64,000 nt of DNA from Acidobacteriaceae bacterium (GCA_030041045.1 JASHOQ010000114.1:124001-188000); one strand, 5' to 3'; numbered from the stretch's first letter, positions 1-9,053 are shown. Notes: generated by a model not told the origin, from the sequence alone. A program made the numbers and translations.

Positions 1-1691
1 TCCGCGGATTCCGCATGGGCATGGCGCCGCTCGGCGTGCTGCGCGGCAAGGCGCAACGCCTCGACCGCGCGCTTCCAGCTTCCCGCGGCTTCGAAATGCA
101 TCGCCATTTCCCGCGTCACATCGGCTTCGCGTCCCTTGAACAGCTCGCCCAACCGCTCGGCAATGCGCACATGCCTCTGCGCCCGGCGCGGAGCGGCCTG
201 ACGGCGATACAACACTTCGCGATAGACCTCGTGGGCGAAGGCGTAGAACGCCGACCGCATGCCGCCGGGAAGCTCGTCTTCGCCGGCGCGCTCCACAAAG
301 TGCAAGCGGCGCGCAAGGCCGTCGCACATCTCTTCGGATTCGGCTTCATCGCAGGCAAGCGCGGCGGCAACGGCCCAGGCGGGAAAAGCCACCGGCATCA
401 GGCTGCCTGCTTCAAGCACGCGCTGCTGCTCAGAGCTGAGACGGTCGATTTCGAGCTCGACCATCTGCACCAGACCCTCCGGAACGCCGGCTTCCACCTG
501 CTCGAGCCCCCGGCGCAGTTCCCAGGCCGCCGCGCCGTTTTCTCCCTTGCGCACCAGCGTCCCTTGTGCAATCAGGTGCTCCACAATGGCGATGGCAAAC
601 AGCGGATTGCCTTCCGAACGCCGATGGACAAACTCGGCCAGACCGTTGGGCAGAATCTTCTGGCTCAGCTGCTCGCTCAACAATCCGGCCATCGACAACC
701 TGCTCAGCGGCGCGAGCACAAACTCCCCGCCGAGCTTGCGGATCAGCAGGTCATGCCGCAAGGATTTGAGCGGAGTTTCCGAGGCCTCACTGCGGGGCCG
801 GTAGGTGGCCAGCAGCATCAGTTTTGTCCGGGCGCGCCGCCGCGCCAGAGCCGAAATCACGTCCAGCGTGGCGCCGTCTGCCCAGTGCAGGTCTTCAAGA
901 ACCAAAATGAGAGGCTGCTCCGCGGCCAGGCATTCGAGCGCTGCCGAAAGGCCGGCGATGGTTCGATCCGGCGCGGCCGCATCCGCACCCGGCGCCTGAG
1001 GAGTGTGCGCCAGCCATGCCGGCGCCATCTGTGCGAGAACCTGGCGCGCCTCTTCGCCGCCCGGCAGCGCGCACAGTTGGCTCAGCGCTTCCAGAAGCGG
1101 GTAGAAATCCTCGCGGCCACCCACCCCCGGCACACACTGGCCGCGCGCCACGGAAGCGGTCCCCGCAGTCATCGCCTGTCCGCAAAAGGCATCCACCAGC
1201 GCGGTCTTGCCGATGCCCGCTTCCCCCACCAGGAAGATCACGCGGCGCTCGCCTGCGGACACGTGCTTCAATTCGCGCTGGAGCTGAGCCAGCTCCTCGG
1301 TCCGGTTGACGAACCGCGCCGGCTCCTCCATGCTCAAAGCCGTCCCCAGCGGCGCCCTGCGCTCGGTCCCGTTCCAGTCGGTCACCGGCGCAACAAAGCA
1401 ATAGCCGCGCTTGGGCAGCGTTTGAATGAAGCGCGGGTTTTCGGCGTCATCGCCCAGCGCCTTGCGCAGCTCAAGCATATACGTGCGCAGCACCTGGGGC
1501 TGAACGTAGGTTTCCGGCCAGAGCGCGTCCAGCAGCTCGTCATGGGTGATGAGACGCCCGGGATTGTCCACCAGATAGCGCAGCACGGCGAAGGGCTTGG
1601 GCGGCAGCACGATGGGTGCGTCCTGCTGCGCGTCCCGGCGCCACAGCCGGCTGTTCGCCGCATCCAGTCTGAAGGGCTCGAATTGCTTCAC
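1..1691 (-). CDS. Winged-helix / AAA ATPase transcriptional regulator (3' end beyond the window)
   Basis: An open frame of about 563 codons runs off the window start, so the C-terminus is missing. Residues 1-95 read as an OmpR-type winged-helix DNA-binding domain (it begins VKQFEPFRLD and contains PKPFAVLRYL). An AAA/STAND ATPase follows, with Walker A GEAGIGKT and a Walker B-like VLEDLHWADG. The rest is helical, as in MalT/LuxR-like or adenylate-cyclase-type ATPase regulators, which usually end in TPRs. I chose the GTG at 1691 because GGGAGG lies 9 bases upstream and the winged helix starts at once. An in-frame ATG at 1817 would add about 42 residues encoded partly by a 12-bp repeat. The gene is divergent from ribE. 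The regulated genes cannot be told from sequence. Confidence 0.82.
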   Translation of the reverse strand, partial: MKQFEPFRLDAANSRLWRRDAQQDAPIVLPPKPFAVLRYLVDNPGRLITHDELLDALWPETYVQPQVLRTYMLELRKALGDDAENPRFIQTLPKRGYCFVAPVTDWNGTERRAPLGTALSMEEPARFVNRTEELAQLQRELKHVSAGERRVIFLVGEAGIGKTALVDAFCGQAMTAGTASVARGQCVPGVGGREDFYPLLEALSQLCALPGGEEARQVLAQMAPAWLAHTPQAPGADAAAPDRTIAGLSAALECLAAEQPLILVLEDLHWADGATLDVISALARRRARTKLMLLATYRPRSEASETPLKSLRHDLLIRKLGGEFVLAPLSRLSMAGLLSEQLSQKILPNGLAEFVHRRSEGNPLFAIAIVEHLIAQGTLVRKGENGAAAWELRRGLEQVEAGVPEGLVQMVELEIDRLSSEQQRVLEAGSLMPVAFPAWAVAAALACDEAESEEMCDGLARRLHFVERAGEDELPGGMRSAFYAFAHEVYREVLYRRQAAPRRAQRHVRIAERLGELFKGREADVTREMAMHFEAAGSWKRAVEALRLAAQHAERRHAHAESA

Positions 1692-1710
1692 TCGATCCTG
1701 CCTCCCATCC

Positions 1711-1774
1711 TGCTTCCGGGCCCGCTTCCGGGTCCGCTTCCGGGCCTGCTTCCGGGTCCGCTTCCGGGCCTGCT
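1711..1774. repeat. 12-bp tandem repeat upstream of the winged-helix regulator
   Basis: Five full copies and one partial copy of a 12-base unit of the form (t/c)gcttccggg(c/t)c. The array sits in the divergent intergenic region, just upstream of the regulator's GTG start. On the minus strand it is in frame with that gene and would read as four-residue units R-K-(Q/R)-(A/T) if translation began at the ATG at 1817. Confidence 0.85.
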
Positions 1775-2011
1775 TGGGGAACGACGCATCCCCCACCCGC
1801 TTGAGAGCAGTTTGCATTCCAAAACCATCCACCCCCTGCGGGAGCGCAAATGCATCGGGGTCTTTAAGATAACCAAATCGCAATGGGGAAGAGCCCGTCC
1901 GCCGCTGTCCGTTTTCGAACGCGTGCGTCCGGCGGAGAACGCCCTGCGAACGGTGCAATCGCAGCCCACGCTCTCCGGTCGTACGAAAATGGCCCCATTC
2001 CCGTTCCCGGG

Positions 2012-2040
2012 TTTCGATCCTGTTCACGTCCCGTTAAAAT
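2012..2040 (+). promoter_or_regulatory. Candidate promoter of ribE with almost no leader
   Basis: TAAAAT (2035-2040) matches a -10 box, with a weak TTTCGA -35 at 17 bp spacing. The -10 ends only 6 bases before the ribE ATG, and no Shine-Dalgarno sequence precedes that ATG, so the transcript may be leaderless. I see no FMN riboswitch in 1692-2046. Apart from this promoter and the 12-bp repeat, that 355-base gap holds nothing I can name. Confidence 0.35.
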
Positions 2041-2046
2041 ACGGCC

Positions 2047-2721
2047 ATGTTTACCGGCATCATTGAGCAGACCGGCACGCTGGTCAGCCTGGAACCGAGA
2101 GGCGGGGTGCATCGCATCACCATTGAAGCTCCCGGCATTGCGGAGCGGCTGCGCGAGGGCGACTCGCTCGCGGTTTCGGGCGTCTGCCTGACGGCGCTCG
2201 ATCCCGACCCGCGCTACTTCCACGCCGATCTGGCCAGGGAGACGCTTGAGCGCACCTCGCTGGGCGCGCTTCAACCCGGCGCGCAACTGAACCTGGAGCT
2301 GCCCACCGCGGCAGGAAGCCCGCTGGGCGGGCACGTGGTGCAGGGCCACGTGGACGGGACCGGCGTGCTGACGGCGCTCGATCCCGTGGTCCCCGAGTCG
2401 AGCTCGGACTTCGACCGGAAGACCACCGATTGGACGCTGAAGGTGCGGGTCCCGGAGAACACGCGGGGATGGATGGTTGACAAGGGTTCCGTAGCTATTG
2501 AAGGCATCAGCCTGACGATCGCCGCATTCGACGGGGAGACGATCTCGATTGCGATCCTGCCCTTGACTTACTGGCGGACCAATCTGCACACGCTGCACGC
2601 GGGCGCGCGGGTGAACATCGAGGCCGATGTGCTGGTGAAGCTGGCTCAACAGCAGATGCAGGCGCAGAGGAAATCCGGGTTTGATCTGACTGCAGCCTGG
2701 CTGGTGGCCAACGGGTATTGA
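2047..2721 (+). CDS. ribE: Riboflavin synthase, alpha chain
   Basis: This 224-residue protein should catalyse dismutation of two 6,7-dimethyl-8-ribityllumazine molecules to riboflavin and a pyrimidinedione in the cytoplasm. It begins MFTGIIEQTG, the standard opening of the family, and shows the two tandem lumazine-binding repeats (about 1-97 and 98-200). The second repeat ends in the typical VNIEADVLVK stretch. Length is normal (about 210-220). Other rib genes are absent nearby, so it is not in a rib operon here. The start lacks a Shine-Dalgarno sequence and sits directly behind a -10-like box. The basic tail after residue 205 looks variable and non-conserved. Confidence 0.95.
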   Translation: MFTGIIEQTGTLVSLEPRGGVHRITIEAPGIAERLREGDSLAVSGVCLTALDPDPRYFHADLARETLERTSLGALQPGAQLNLELPTAAGSPLGGHVVQGHVDGTGVLTALDPVVPESSSDFDRKTTDWTLKVRVPENTRGWMVDKGSVAIEGISLTIAAFDGETISIAILPLTYWRTNLHTLHAGARVNIEADVLVKLAQQQMQAQRKSGFDLTAAWLVANGY

Positions 2722-2763
2722 AGCGTCACGGGAGATGCCCGAACCGGCGCCCGGGACGCGCGT

Positions 2764-3327
2764 CTATTGCCCGGGGCGAGGCGGCAGAATCTCCGGCGGC
2801 GCCACTTCGACCCAGCGCGCTTTGGCTGTCTCTGACCGGCACTCCGACCACAAAGCATAAATCTCGTTCTTGGCCGCCAGTCTTATATCCGCAAGGACTG
2901 CGCTGCCTTCTTCCGCACTCGTATAGCGCTGCCGGCACCAATGGACAAACGGCTCATACTGCCGGCCCTTGCGCATGGTGAACCAATCGATGATCTCGTA
3001 GGGCGATTCGCGGTACAGATTCTCCGGTGTCCACCAGAACCGCACTGGCCCCTTGGGCGAAAAGCGCTCTTCGATGCAGGTGCCTCCGCGCTCGCGCATG
3101 GCGCGAAAGAAGTCCTGCTGCGACATGAAACGATTCTGCTTCGAGCGCATCAGCCGCCTGAAGCTGCGCTCGCGCAGCTTGCGCGTCCATCGAAGGGCCA
3201 GGTTATATGGAATGGCAAGGCAGGCTCCGCCCAGGATCACAGGAATGAGAAGGAATTTCACCATGGCTCCGGCAGGGGAATCGCCGGGCTTCTGATCCGG
3301 CCTGATTTCGGATTCCGGCATGGGCAT
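2764..3327 (-). CDS. Hypothetical membrane-anchored protein
   Basis: A 187-residue protein of unknown function. A short acidic and polar N-terminus is followed by one hydrophobic segment at about residues 23-42 (FLLIPVILGGACLAIP), then a basic region (LRWTRKLRERSFRRLMRSKQ) and a soluble C-terminal domain rich in W, Y, R and E. This suggests a single-pass inner-membrane protein with a cytoplasmic domain. The ATG at 3327 is preceded by CAGGGA. The gene begins 15 bases after the stop of the upstream CapA-like gene, so the two are likely co-transcribed. I do not recognise the family. The frame is supported by its codon pattern and its operon position. Confidence 0.7.
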   Translation of the reverse strand: MPMPESEIRPDQKPGDSPAGAMVKFLLIPVILGGACLAIPYNLALRWTRKLRERSFRRLMRSKQNRFMSQQDFFRAMRERGGTCIEERFSPKGPVRFWWTPENLYRESPYEIIDWFTMRKGRQYEPFVHWCRQRYTSAEEGSAVLADIRLAAKNEIYALWSECRSETAKARWVEVAPPEILPPRPGQ

Positions 3328-3342
3328 GATCCCTGCTTCGCG

Positions 3343-4743
3343 CTACGGCTGCGCCGCCAGTTTGGGAGGAGCGGTTACGTAGTCGTCGCCCACGCGCGCG
3401 AGGATTTGCTCACGCCGATCGGTAAACAACTTCAATCGCTTCGTCGCTTCCATGAATTCCTTCTTCTGTTCGTCCGGCAGGGCTGCACCCTGCTTATCCA
3501 ATGCGTCCACTTTCGCCTGCAGCACGGGGATCTCCCGGTCTATCAGCACCGGCTTGATGACCGGCTTTTGCTCGCGTCCCTGAGCAAGCTGGTTGCGGTT
3601 GTTCTCTTCCCACATGGGGAGAAATCCCACGTGGCCCAGCTCCACGCGGATGCCCGCCGGTCCGTAGTCCTCGCGCACGGCAGAAAATAAGCCGATCATC
3701 TCGTCGCGCGGATCGCCTTCGGAGTCGGGATTGAGGCCGTCCACGTAGGTGCGCGACTGATTGGAGAGAAAGTTTCCCAGCGAGTAGAAGATCAAGGTGT
3801 TGCGGCCATCCTGGGTGCGGTAGGTCTCCATCGGCTGCAGCACGTGGGGATGGTGGCCGACGACCACCGAAGCGCCGGCCTCAAGCGCCTTGTGCGCGAA
3901 GTCCACGTCTTCCGGCCGCGGCGCGGGCGAGTATTCAATGCCCCAGTGGATGGAAACCACCAGCAGATCGCACTGCGCGCGCGCGGCTGTGATCGCAGCC
4001 AGCACCGCGGCTTCATCAGCTCCGGGCGCACCGCCGGACTCGCCGGGATACGGGAAAAAATTCACATGCGGCGCGTTGGGGTCGTCGGGATTGCGGTTGC
4101 CGTTGAGCCAGCGCGTCATGCCCAGCCAGCCTACCTTGATGCCGTGCGCCTCAGTAAAGACCGGCTGAAAGGCCGTGGCGGCATTATCAGAGGTGCCGGC
4201 AAAGAGCAGGCCAACGTCGCGCAGGTGCTCGCGCGTCTCCGCAAAGCCTGCCCAGCCCTGGTCCATGGCGTGGTTGTTGGCAAAGGAGACAATCTTGATG
4301 CCGCTCGCCTTGAGCGCCTGAGGCAGCGCGACGGGCGCATCGAACAGGAACGGCTTGGTGCCGTGCGAGTGCTCCGGAGCCACCGGCGTCTCCATGTTCA
4401 CAAAGCCGAAATCAACGCTTTCAAAGACGTCGGCCACATCGGAAAACAGCGCCTGCCAGCCTGCCTCGCCATCGCCGGCCGCGGCGGCCGCGGCGCGCAC
4501 CGCGTCGTGCGGGATCACATCGCCGGAGACGGCAAAGCTCACCTGGGCGAGCTCATGCGGGTAAGGCACCACGACGCTGGCGTTCCGCCGCACCTGCATG
4601 CCGGCCAAAAGCGCGAGCGCGGCCAGGGTTACCGCGCCGGCTGCAACCCACGCTAACAGGCGCACTTGGCCCGGAAAGCTGGCAGATCGGCGCCTTCCGG
4701 CAATCAGGCTTGCATGCTTCGAATTTGATATCGTCCAGTCCAT
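3343..4743 (-). CDS. CapA-family (PGA_cap) metallophosphatase-like protein
   Basis: This 466-residue protein has an N-terminal membrane anchor (about 30-50) followed by a CapA/PgsA-type domain. Visible family features are FAVSGDVIPHD, FVNMETPV, FANNHAMDQG, VVSIHWGIEY and VVGHHPHVLQ, which carry the Asp, Asn and His residues expected of the calcineurin-like metal site. CapA proteins take part in capsule or poly-gamma-glutamate export, but many bacterial homologues have unknown substrates and no pgsBC partners occur here. I chose the ATG at 4743 because GGAAG lies upstream. The ATG at 4764 has no ribosome binding site. The short membrane protein follows in the same operon. Confidence 0.88.
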   Translation of the reverse strand: MDWTISNSKHASLIAGRRRSASFPGQVRLLAWVAAGAVTLAALALLAGMQVRRNASVVVPYPHELAQVSFAVSGDVIPHDAVRAAAAAAGDGEAGWQALFSDVADVFESVDFGFVNMETPVAPEHSHGTKPFLFDAPVALPQALKASGIKIVSFANNHAMDQGWAGFAETREHLRDVGLLFAGTSDNAATAFQPVFTEAHGIKVGWLGMTRWLNGNRNPDDPNAPHVNFFPYPGESGGAPGADEAAVLAAITAARAQCDLLVVSIHWGIEYSPAPRPEDVDFAHKALEAGASVVVGHHPHVLQPMETYRTQDGRNTLIFYSLGNFLSNQSRTYVDGLNPDSEGDPRDEMIGLFSAVREDYGPAGIRVELGHVGFLPMWEENNRNQLAQGREQKPVIKPVLIDREIPVLQAKVDALDKQGAALPDEQKKEFMEATKRLKLFTDRREQILARVGDDYVTAPPKLAAQP

Positions 4744-4958
4744 GCCTTCGCCGCTTCCGGCCATTTGCAGTGCTCGAATCGAATCCAGTTCAGCATACCG
4801 CGCACGCCGGGTCCGGATTCGGCTCCGGAGCGGGAAACAGGCCGCGAACGTTCGTTCAAGCGCGCCCGTCTATTGATTGGAAGTTACTGATACCCTTGAA
4901 GTGGAGCGATTGCAAAAGCCTTGGGCCGCCGGTGGGCGCCGGGGCGGCAAGTTGAGGT

Positions 4959-6149
4959 ATGGCAGAGTTCGTTATCAAGCTGGCCGATGAGCGCGGCCGG
5001 GTGCAGGAGCAGGTGCAGACGGCGTCGACCGCCGAAGAGCTGCGCCTGCGCTTTACCCACGCGGGCTACCATGTTTTTTCCGTGCGCGCGCGCGGCGGCA
5101 TGGGACGCCGGCGCAAGGTGAAGCTGGAGCCGTTCCTCATCTTCAACCAGCAGTTTCTTACACTTATCCGCGCCGGACTGCCCATCCTCGGCTCCCTGCA
5201 GATGCTGGGCAAGATCCAGAAGAGCGCCCACTTTGCCGCGCAACTGGACGATGTTTGCGGCCGCGTAAAAACCGGCGAGGCGCTCTCGGCGGCCTTTGAG
5301 GCGCAGAGCGGCTTCCCGCTCATGTACACCACCACGCTGCTGGCCGGCGAACGCTCCGGCAATCTGCAGGAGGTGCTGGAGCGCTACGTCAACTTCCAGA
5401 AGGTCTCGCTCGCCTTCCGCAAGAAACTTACCACCTCGCTCATTTATCCCAGCGTGCTCGTCTGCCTGGTCTGCGGTTTGATGACGTTCATGTTTACCGT
5501 TGTGGTTCCGCAGTTCGCGCAGCTTTACGACCAGATGGGCTCCAAGCTGCCGCAAATGACGCTCGCGCTGCTGGGGTTCGGCAAATGGATGCAGCACAAT
5601 ATCGGCTGGCTGGCGCTGACCGCGCTCATCGTTGCCGCCTCCGCTTACCGTTTTTCCCATACCGAGCGGGGCCGGGACTTTGTGGACGCCGCGCGCATCC
5701 GCTTGCCCATCGCCGGCAAGATCTGGCTCAAGTACCAGGTGGCCTTGTTTGCGCGCACGCTGTCCACGCTGCTCACCGGCGGCTTGCCGTTGGTGCCGTC
5801 GCTCGAGACGGCGTCGCGCTCCATCTCCTCGCGCCGCGTCTCCAAGGCGGTCATGTCTTCGATCGTCACCGTGCGTGAAGGCAAGAGCCTGGCCGAGTCA
5901 CTGAGCAAAACGGGAGTATTTCCCGATCTGGCCTGCGAGATGATCACCGTAGGCGAGCAAACCGGCGCGCTGCCGCAAATGCTCAACTCAGTGGCAGAAT
6001 TCTTTGAGGAGGACGTGGCCACGGCGCTCACAGCCTCTCTGGCGCTCATTGAGCCCGCCATTCTCATCGTCATGGGCGTGGTAGTGGTCTTCATCCTGAT
6101 ATCCCTGTATCTGCCCATCTTCTCGCTGGGCCAGATCAGCGGAGGATAA
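4959..6149 (+). CDS. gspF: Type II secretion / type IV pilus inner-membrane platform protein (GspF/PilC)
   Basis: This 396-residue protein has two repeated T2SSF domains, each preceding hydrophobic helices. The first repeat (about 60-185) holds FLTLIRAGLPILGSLQML and LLAGERSGNLQEVLERY. The second (about 265-385) holds FARTLSTLLTGGLPLVPSLE and ITVGEQTGALPQML. Transmembrane helices lie near 165-190, 215-235 and 365-390. Family members form the membrane platform that couples the GspE/PilB ATPase to pseudopilin assembly. The gene is directly followed (6 bases) by gspE. The length is normal. It opens the secretion operon, and the GAGG of its ribosome site sits unusually close to the ATG. Confidence 0.95.
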   Translation: MAEFVIKLADERGRVQEQVQTASTAEELRLRFTHAGYHVFSVRARGGMGRRRKVKLEPFLIFNQQFLTLIRAGLPILGSLQMLGKIQKSAHFAAQLDDVCGRVKTGEALSAAFEAQSGFPLMYTTTLLAGERSGNLQEVLERYVNFQKVSLAFRKKLTTSLIYPSVLVCLVCGLMTFMFTVVVPQFAQLYDQMGSKLPQMTLALLGFGKWMQHNIGWLALTALIVAASAYRFSHTERGRDFVDAARIRLPIAGKIWLKYQVALFARTLSTLLTGGLPLVPSLETASRSISSRRVSKAVMSSIVTVREGKSLAESLSKTGVFPDLACEMITVGEQTGALPQMLNSVAEFFEEDVATALTASLALIEPAILIVMGVVVVFILISLYLPIFSLGQISGG

Positions 6150-6155
6150 CTCAAC

Positions 6156-7790
6156 ATGGCCGATCCCAACGTCATTACGCTTCCGGTTCCGCTGGCCGGC
6201 GACGAGCGCGGCCACGCCGAGGCGCTTGCGCGGCGTTATCAGGCCGAGTTCGTCGATCTCAAGAACTTCAAGATCCAGCATGAGCTGCTGCGCACGGTGC
6301 CGGTGGAGCTGATGTTCCGCTATAACTTCGTCCCCATCGAGCAGCAGGCGAACGCCCTGATCATCGCCGTCAGCGATCCTTCGCGGCTGATGGTGCTGGA
6401 CGAGATTGCCGGCCTGCTGGGCCAGCGCATCGTGGCGCACGTGGCCACGCTCTCGCAGATTACCGATCTGCTCAAGAAGACCGAGCAGTCGCAGCGCGTG
6501 CTCGATGAAGCCAGCGAAGGACTCACCTTCGACGTGGTCACCGGCGACGAGAACGCCGATGAGAACATCTCCATCGAGAAGCTCACCAGCGAAGAAGATA
6601 TCAGCCCCATCATCCGCCTGGTGGACACCACCATTTTCACCGCGCTCGAGCGCCGCGCCTCCGACATCCACATCGAGACGCTGGACGACTCAGTGAATGT
6701 GAAGTACCGCATCGACGGCGTTCTGCAGCCCGCCATGGCGCCCATTGCGCGCGAGCACCACGGAACCATCCTGGGCCGCATCAAGATCATGAGCGAGCTC
6801 GACATCGCCGAGAAGCGCGTGCCCCAGGACGGCCGCTTCCGCGTCCGTTACAAGGGCCGGCTCATCGACTTCCGCGTCTCCATCATGCCCACGGTGCACG
6901 GCGAAAACGCCGTGCTGCGCGTGCTCGACAAGGAATCGATGAGCGAGAAGTTCCGCAACCTTACCCTCGACGTGGTGGGCTTTGCGGAAGAAGATCTGCG
7001 CCGCTTCCGCCGCTACATCCGCGAGCCCTACGGCATGGTGCTGGTCACCGGACCCACTGGTTCCGGCAAGACCACCACGCTTTACGCGGCGCTCAACGAG
7101 ATCAAGAGCGACGAGGACAAGATCATCACCATCGAGGATCCGGTCGAATACCAGATTCGCGGCATCACGCAGATTCCCGTGAACGAGAAGAAAGGCCTCA
7201 CCTTTGCGCGCGGCCTGCGTTCCATTCTGCGCCATGATCCGGACAAGATTCTGGTGGGCGAAATCCGCGACCAGGAGACGGCGCAGATCGCCATCAACTC
7301 TGCGCTGACCGGGCATCTTGTGTTTACCACTGTGCACGCCAACAACGTGGTCGACGTGCTGGGGCGCTTTTTGAACATGGGCGTGGAGGCGTACAACTTT
7401 GTCTCCGCGCTCAACTGCATCCTGGCGCAGCGGCTGGTGCGCACCATCTGCGACTACTGCGCGCGCACCGTGCACTATAACGAGAGCGAACTCGCGCTGA
7501 GCGGCCTCGAACCGGCCGAGTGGCGCGGCTTCGGCTTCCGCGAGGGCGCCGGCTGCATGGAGTGCGGCGGCACCGGCTACCGCGGGCGAACGGCGATCCA
7601 TGAGCTGCTCGACCTCACCGACACCATCCGCGAGATCATTCTCGCCAAGAAGCCCACCTCCGAAATCCGCAAAGAAGCGCAGAAGGAAGGCATGACGTTT
7701 CTGCGCGAGTCGGCGCTCGAACGCGTACGCCGCGGGCTGACCACGCTCAAGGAGATCAACAAAGTCACGTTTATCGAAGCGTCGCGGTAG
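6156..7790 (+). CDS. gspE: Type II secretion / pilus assembly ATPase GspE (PilB-like)
   Basis: A 544-residue cytoplasmic hexameric ATPase that powers pseudopilus assembly. An N-terminal MshEN-like domain (about 1-120) precedes the catalytic part. Motifs seen are Walker A GPTGSGKT (299-306), the Asp box around TIEDPVEYQI, Walker B ILVGEIRD (365-372), the His box TTVHANN, and a tetracysteine zinc site (C432, C435, C467, C470). The zinc site marks the GspE/PilB type rather than PilT. GGAGG lies about 10 bases before the ATG. It follows gspF by 6 bases, and the G-rich repeat region separates it from pilM. Confidence 0.97.
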   Translation: MADPNVITLPVPLAGDERGHAEALARRYQAEFVDLKNFKIQHELLRTVPVELMFRYNFVPIEQQANALIIAVSDPSRLMVLDEIAGLLGQRIVAHVATLSQITDLLKKTEQSQRVLDEASEGLTFDVVTGDENADENISIEKLTSEEDISPIIRLVDTTIFTALERRASDIHIETLDDSVNVKYRIDGVLQPAMAPIAREHHGTILGRIKIMSELDIAEKRVPQDGRFRVRYKGRLIDFRVSIMPTVHGENAVLRVLDKESMSEKFRNLTLDVVGFAEEDLRRFRRYIREPYGMVLVTGPTGSGKTTTLYAALNEIKSDEDKIITIEDPVEYQIRGITQIPVNEKKGLTFARGLRSILRHDPDKILVGEIRDQETAQIAINSALTGHLVFTTVHANNVVDVLGRFLNMGVEAYNFVSALNCILAQRLVRTICDYCARTVHYNESELALSGLEPAEWRGFGFREGAGCMECGGTGYRGRTAIHELLDLTDTIREIILAKKPTSEIRKEAQKEGMTFLRESALERVRRGLTTLKEINKVTFIEASR

Positions 7791-7797
7791 AGGCGAG

Positions 7798-7927
7798 GGA
7801 CTAGGGACGTAGGGACTAGGGACTAGGGAATAGGGAATAGGGAATAGGGAATAGGGAATAGGGAATAGGGATTAGGGATTAGGGAATAGGGATTAGGGAT
7901 TAGGGATTAGGGAACTGGGGACTAGGG
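7798..7927. repeat. Telomere-like G-rich heptamer tandem array
   Basis: About 18 head-to-tail units of GGGANTA (gggacta, then six gggaata, then gggatta and gggaata mixed). The gggatta units read as the TTAGGG-type sequence on the plus strand. They lie between gspE and pilM, within the 303-base gap 7791-8093. The remainder of that gap holds a small inverted repeat near 7990-8015 and one more stray ggactaggg copy before the pilM start. The run of GGG triplets every 7 bases could form G-quadruplexes. Confidence 0.95.
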
Positions 7928-8093
7928 CTGATTGCATAGGCGGCTCGGTAGAGGGGCACAGTTTTGGCCGTGCCGGAAGAAGCCCATAAGCGGCGGGCTT
8001 TAGCCCCTCAGGGAATTTCCTTCGCGGTCTCAATCAATTTATGCAGACGGCTTTAGGGACCGAGGGAGCAAGGGACTAGGGAAAGCAAGAACG

Positions 8094-9053
8094 ATGAATT
8101 CAATGTTCCGGAAGATTCCGGCAGCGTCGCAGCCGGTCGGGCGTCCGTCGTCGGCGGTTGAGATCACGCCCGAAGGCGTGCTGGCCGCTGTGCGCCGCAC
8201 GGGATCAGATTCGCCGGATGCGCTCGCCTATGCCTTTGCCGCCCTGCCGCCGGGAGCCGTAACGCCCGGAATCGAAGATGCGAATCTGCGCGCCCCGGAG
8301 GCGGTTGCGGACGCCATCCGCAGCGCGCTGGACGAGCTCGCCCCGCGCCATCGCGCCATGACGCTGGTCATTCCCGACGCCTCTGTGCGCGTCTTCGTGC
8401 TCGATTTCGATTCCCTTCCCGCGCGCGCCGATGAAGCCATTCCCGTCCTGCGCTTCCGCCTGCGCAAGATGGTTCCCTTCGACGTGGAGCACGGCGGCGT
8501 AAGCTACCAGATCCTCAGCCAGGACAAGGCGGAGTGCAAGGTGCTCACGGCAGTGCTGCCGGGGCCGGTGCTGGCCGAGTACGAGGCCGCGGTCCGCGCC
8601 GCGGGCTATGAGCCGGGCGCCGTTCTCCCCGGCAGCCTGGCGGCTCTCGAGTCCGCCGATCCGATGGAAGCGGTGCTGGCTGTGAACCTGAGCGGCTCGG
8701 GCATGACCACGCTCATCGCCAACGGGCAGGACCTGCTGCTCTACCGCACTCTCGATCTTCCCACCGCTCCCATGGCGCGGGTCTCCGAGATTCAGCGCGG
8801 CGTGGCCGTGGCCGCTGCCTACTTTGAGGACAAGCTGGGCGCAACGCCGCGCCGATTGTATTACGCGGGCAATCACGACATGCTCGAGTTCAGCTCCTGG
8901 ATCGCCCGATCGTCGCCCGCCGGCGCGGAGATGGAAGTGGTGGAACTTGTCCCGCGTCCGGAGAGCGGCATGATGACTTCGCTGGGCCGGGAAAGCATCG
9001 CCGGTGTTGCCGGAGCTCTGGCCCTCCACGGCGGGCGGGCAGGCGCGCGATGA
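8094..9053 (+). CDS. PilM-like / GspL actin-fold assembly protein
   Basis: A 319-residue protein that reads as the actin-like ATPase-fold partner (PilM, or the cytoplasmic half of GspL). The signs are a start VEITPEGVLAAV, a central LVIPDASVRVFVLDF and LRKMVPFDVEHGGVSYQIL, which are typical of this family. It contains no obvious membrane segment. In type IV pili and related T2SS, PilM binds the N-terminus of PilN, which is encoded next with a 4-base ATGA overlap. The start may be the ATG at 8094 or at 8103; neither has a strong ribosome site. The assignment rests on family pattern plus the M-N-O order. Confidence 0.8.
   Translation: MNSMFRKIPAASQPVGRPSSAVEITPEGVLAAVRRTGSDSPDALAYAFAALPPGAVTPGIEDANLRAPEAVADAIRSALDELAPRHRAMTLVIPDASVRVFVLDFDSLPARADEAIPVLRFRLRKMVPFDVEHGGVSYQILSQDKAECKVLTAVLPGPVLAEYEAAVRAAGYEPGAVLPGSLAALESADPMEAVLAVNLSGSGMTTLIANGQDLLLYRTLDLPTAPMARVSEIQRGVAVAAAYFEDKLGATPRRLYYAGNHDMLEFSSWIARSSPAGAEMEVVELVPRPESGMMTSLGRESIAGVAGALALHGGRAGAR

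Noticed and set aside
1775-2046. FMN riboswitch before ribE
   Set aside because: None of the conserved FMN-element segments is present, and the promoter lies directly at the start codon.
15-2066. A 683-codon plus-strand open frame at the window start
   Set aside because: It lies opposite the winged-helix/ATPase gene, whose motifs (GEAGIGKT, LEDLHWADG) are clear. The plus-strand frame has no family character and reflects high GC.
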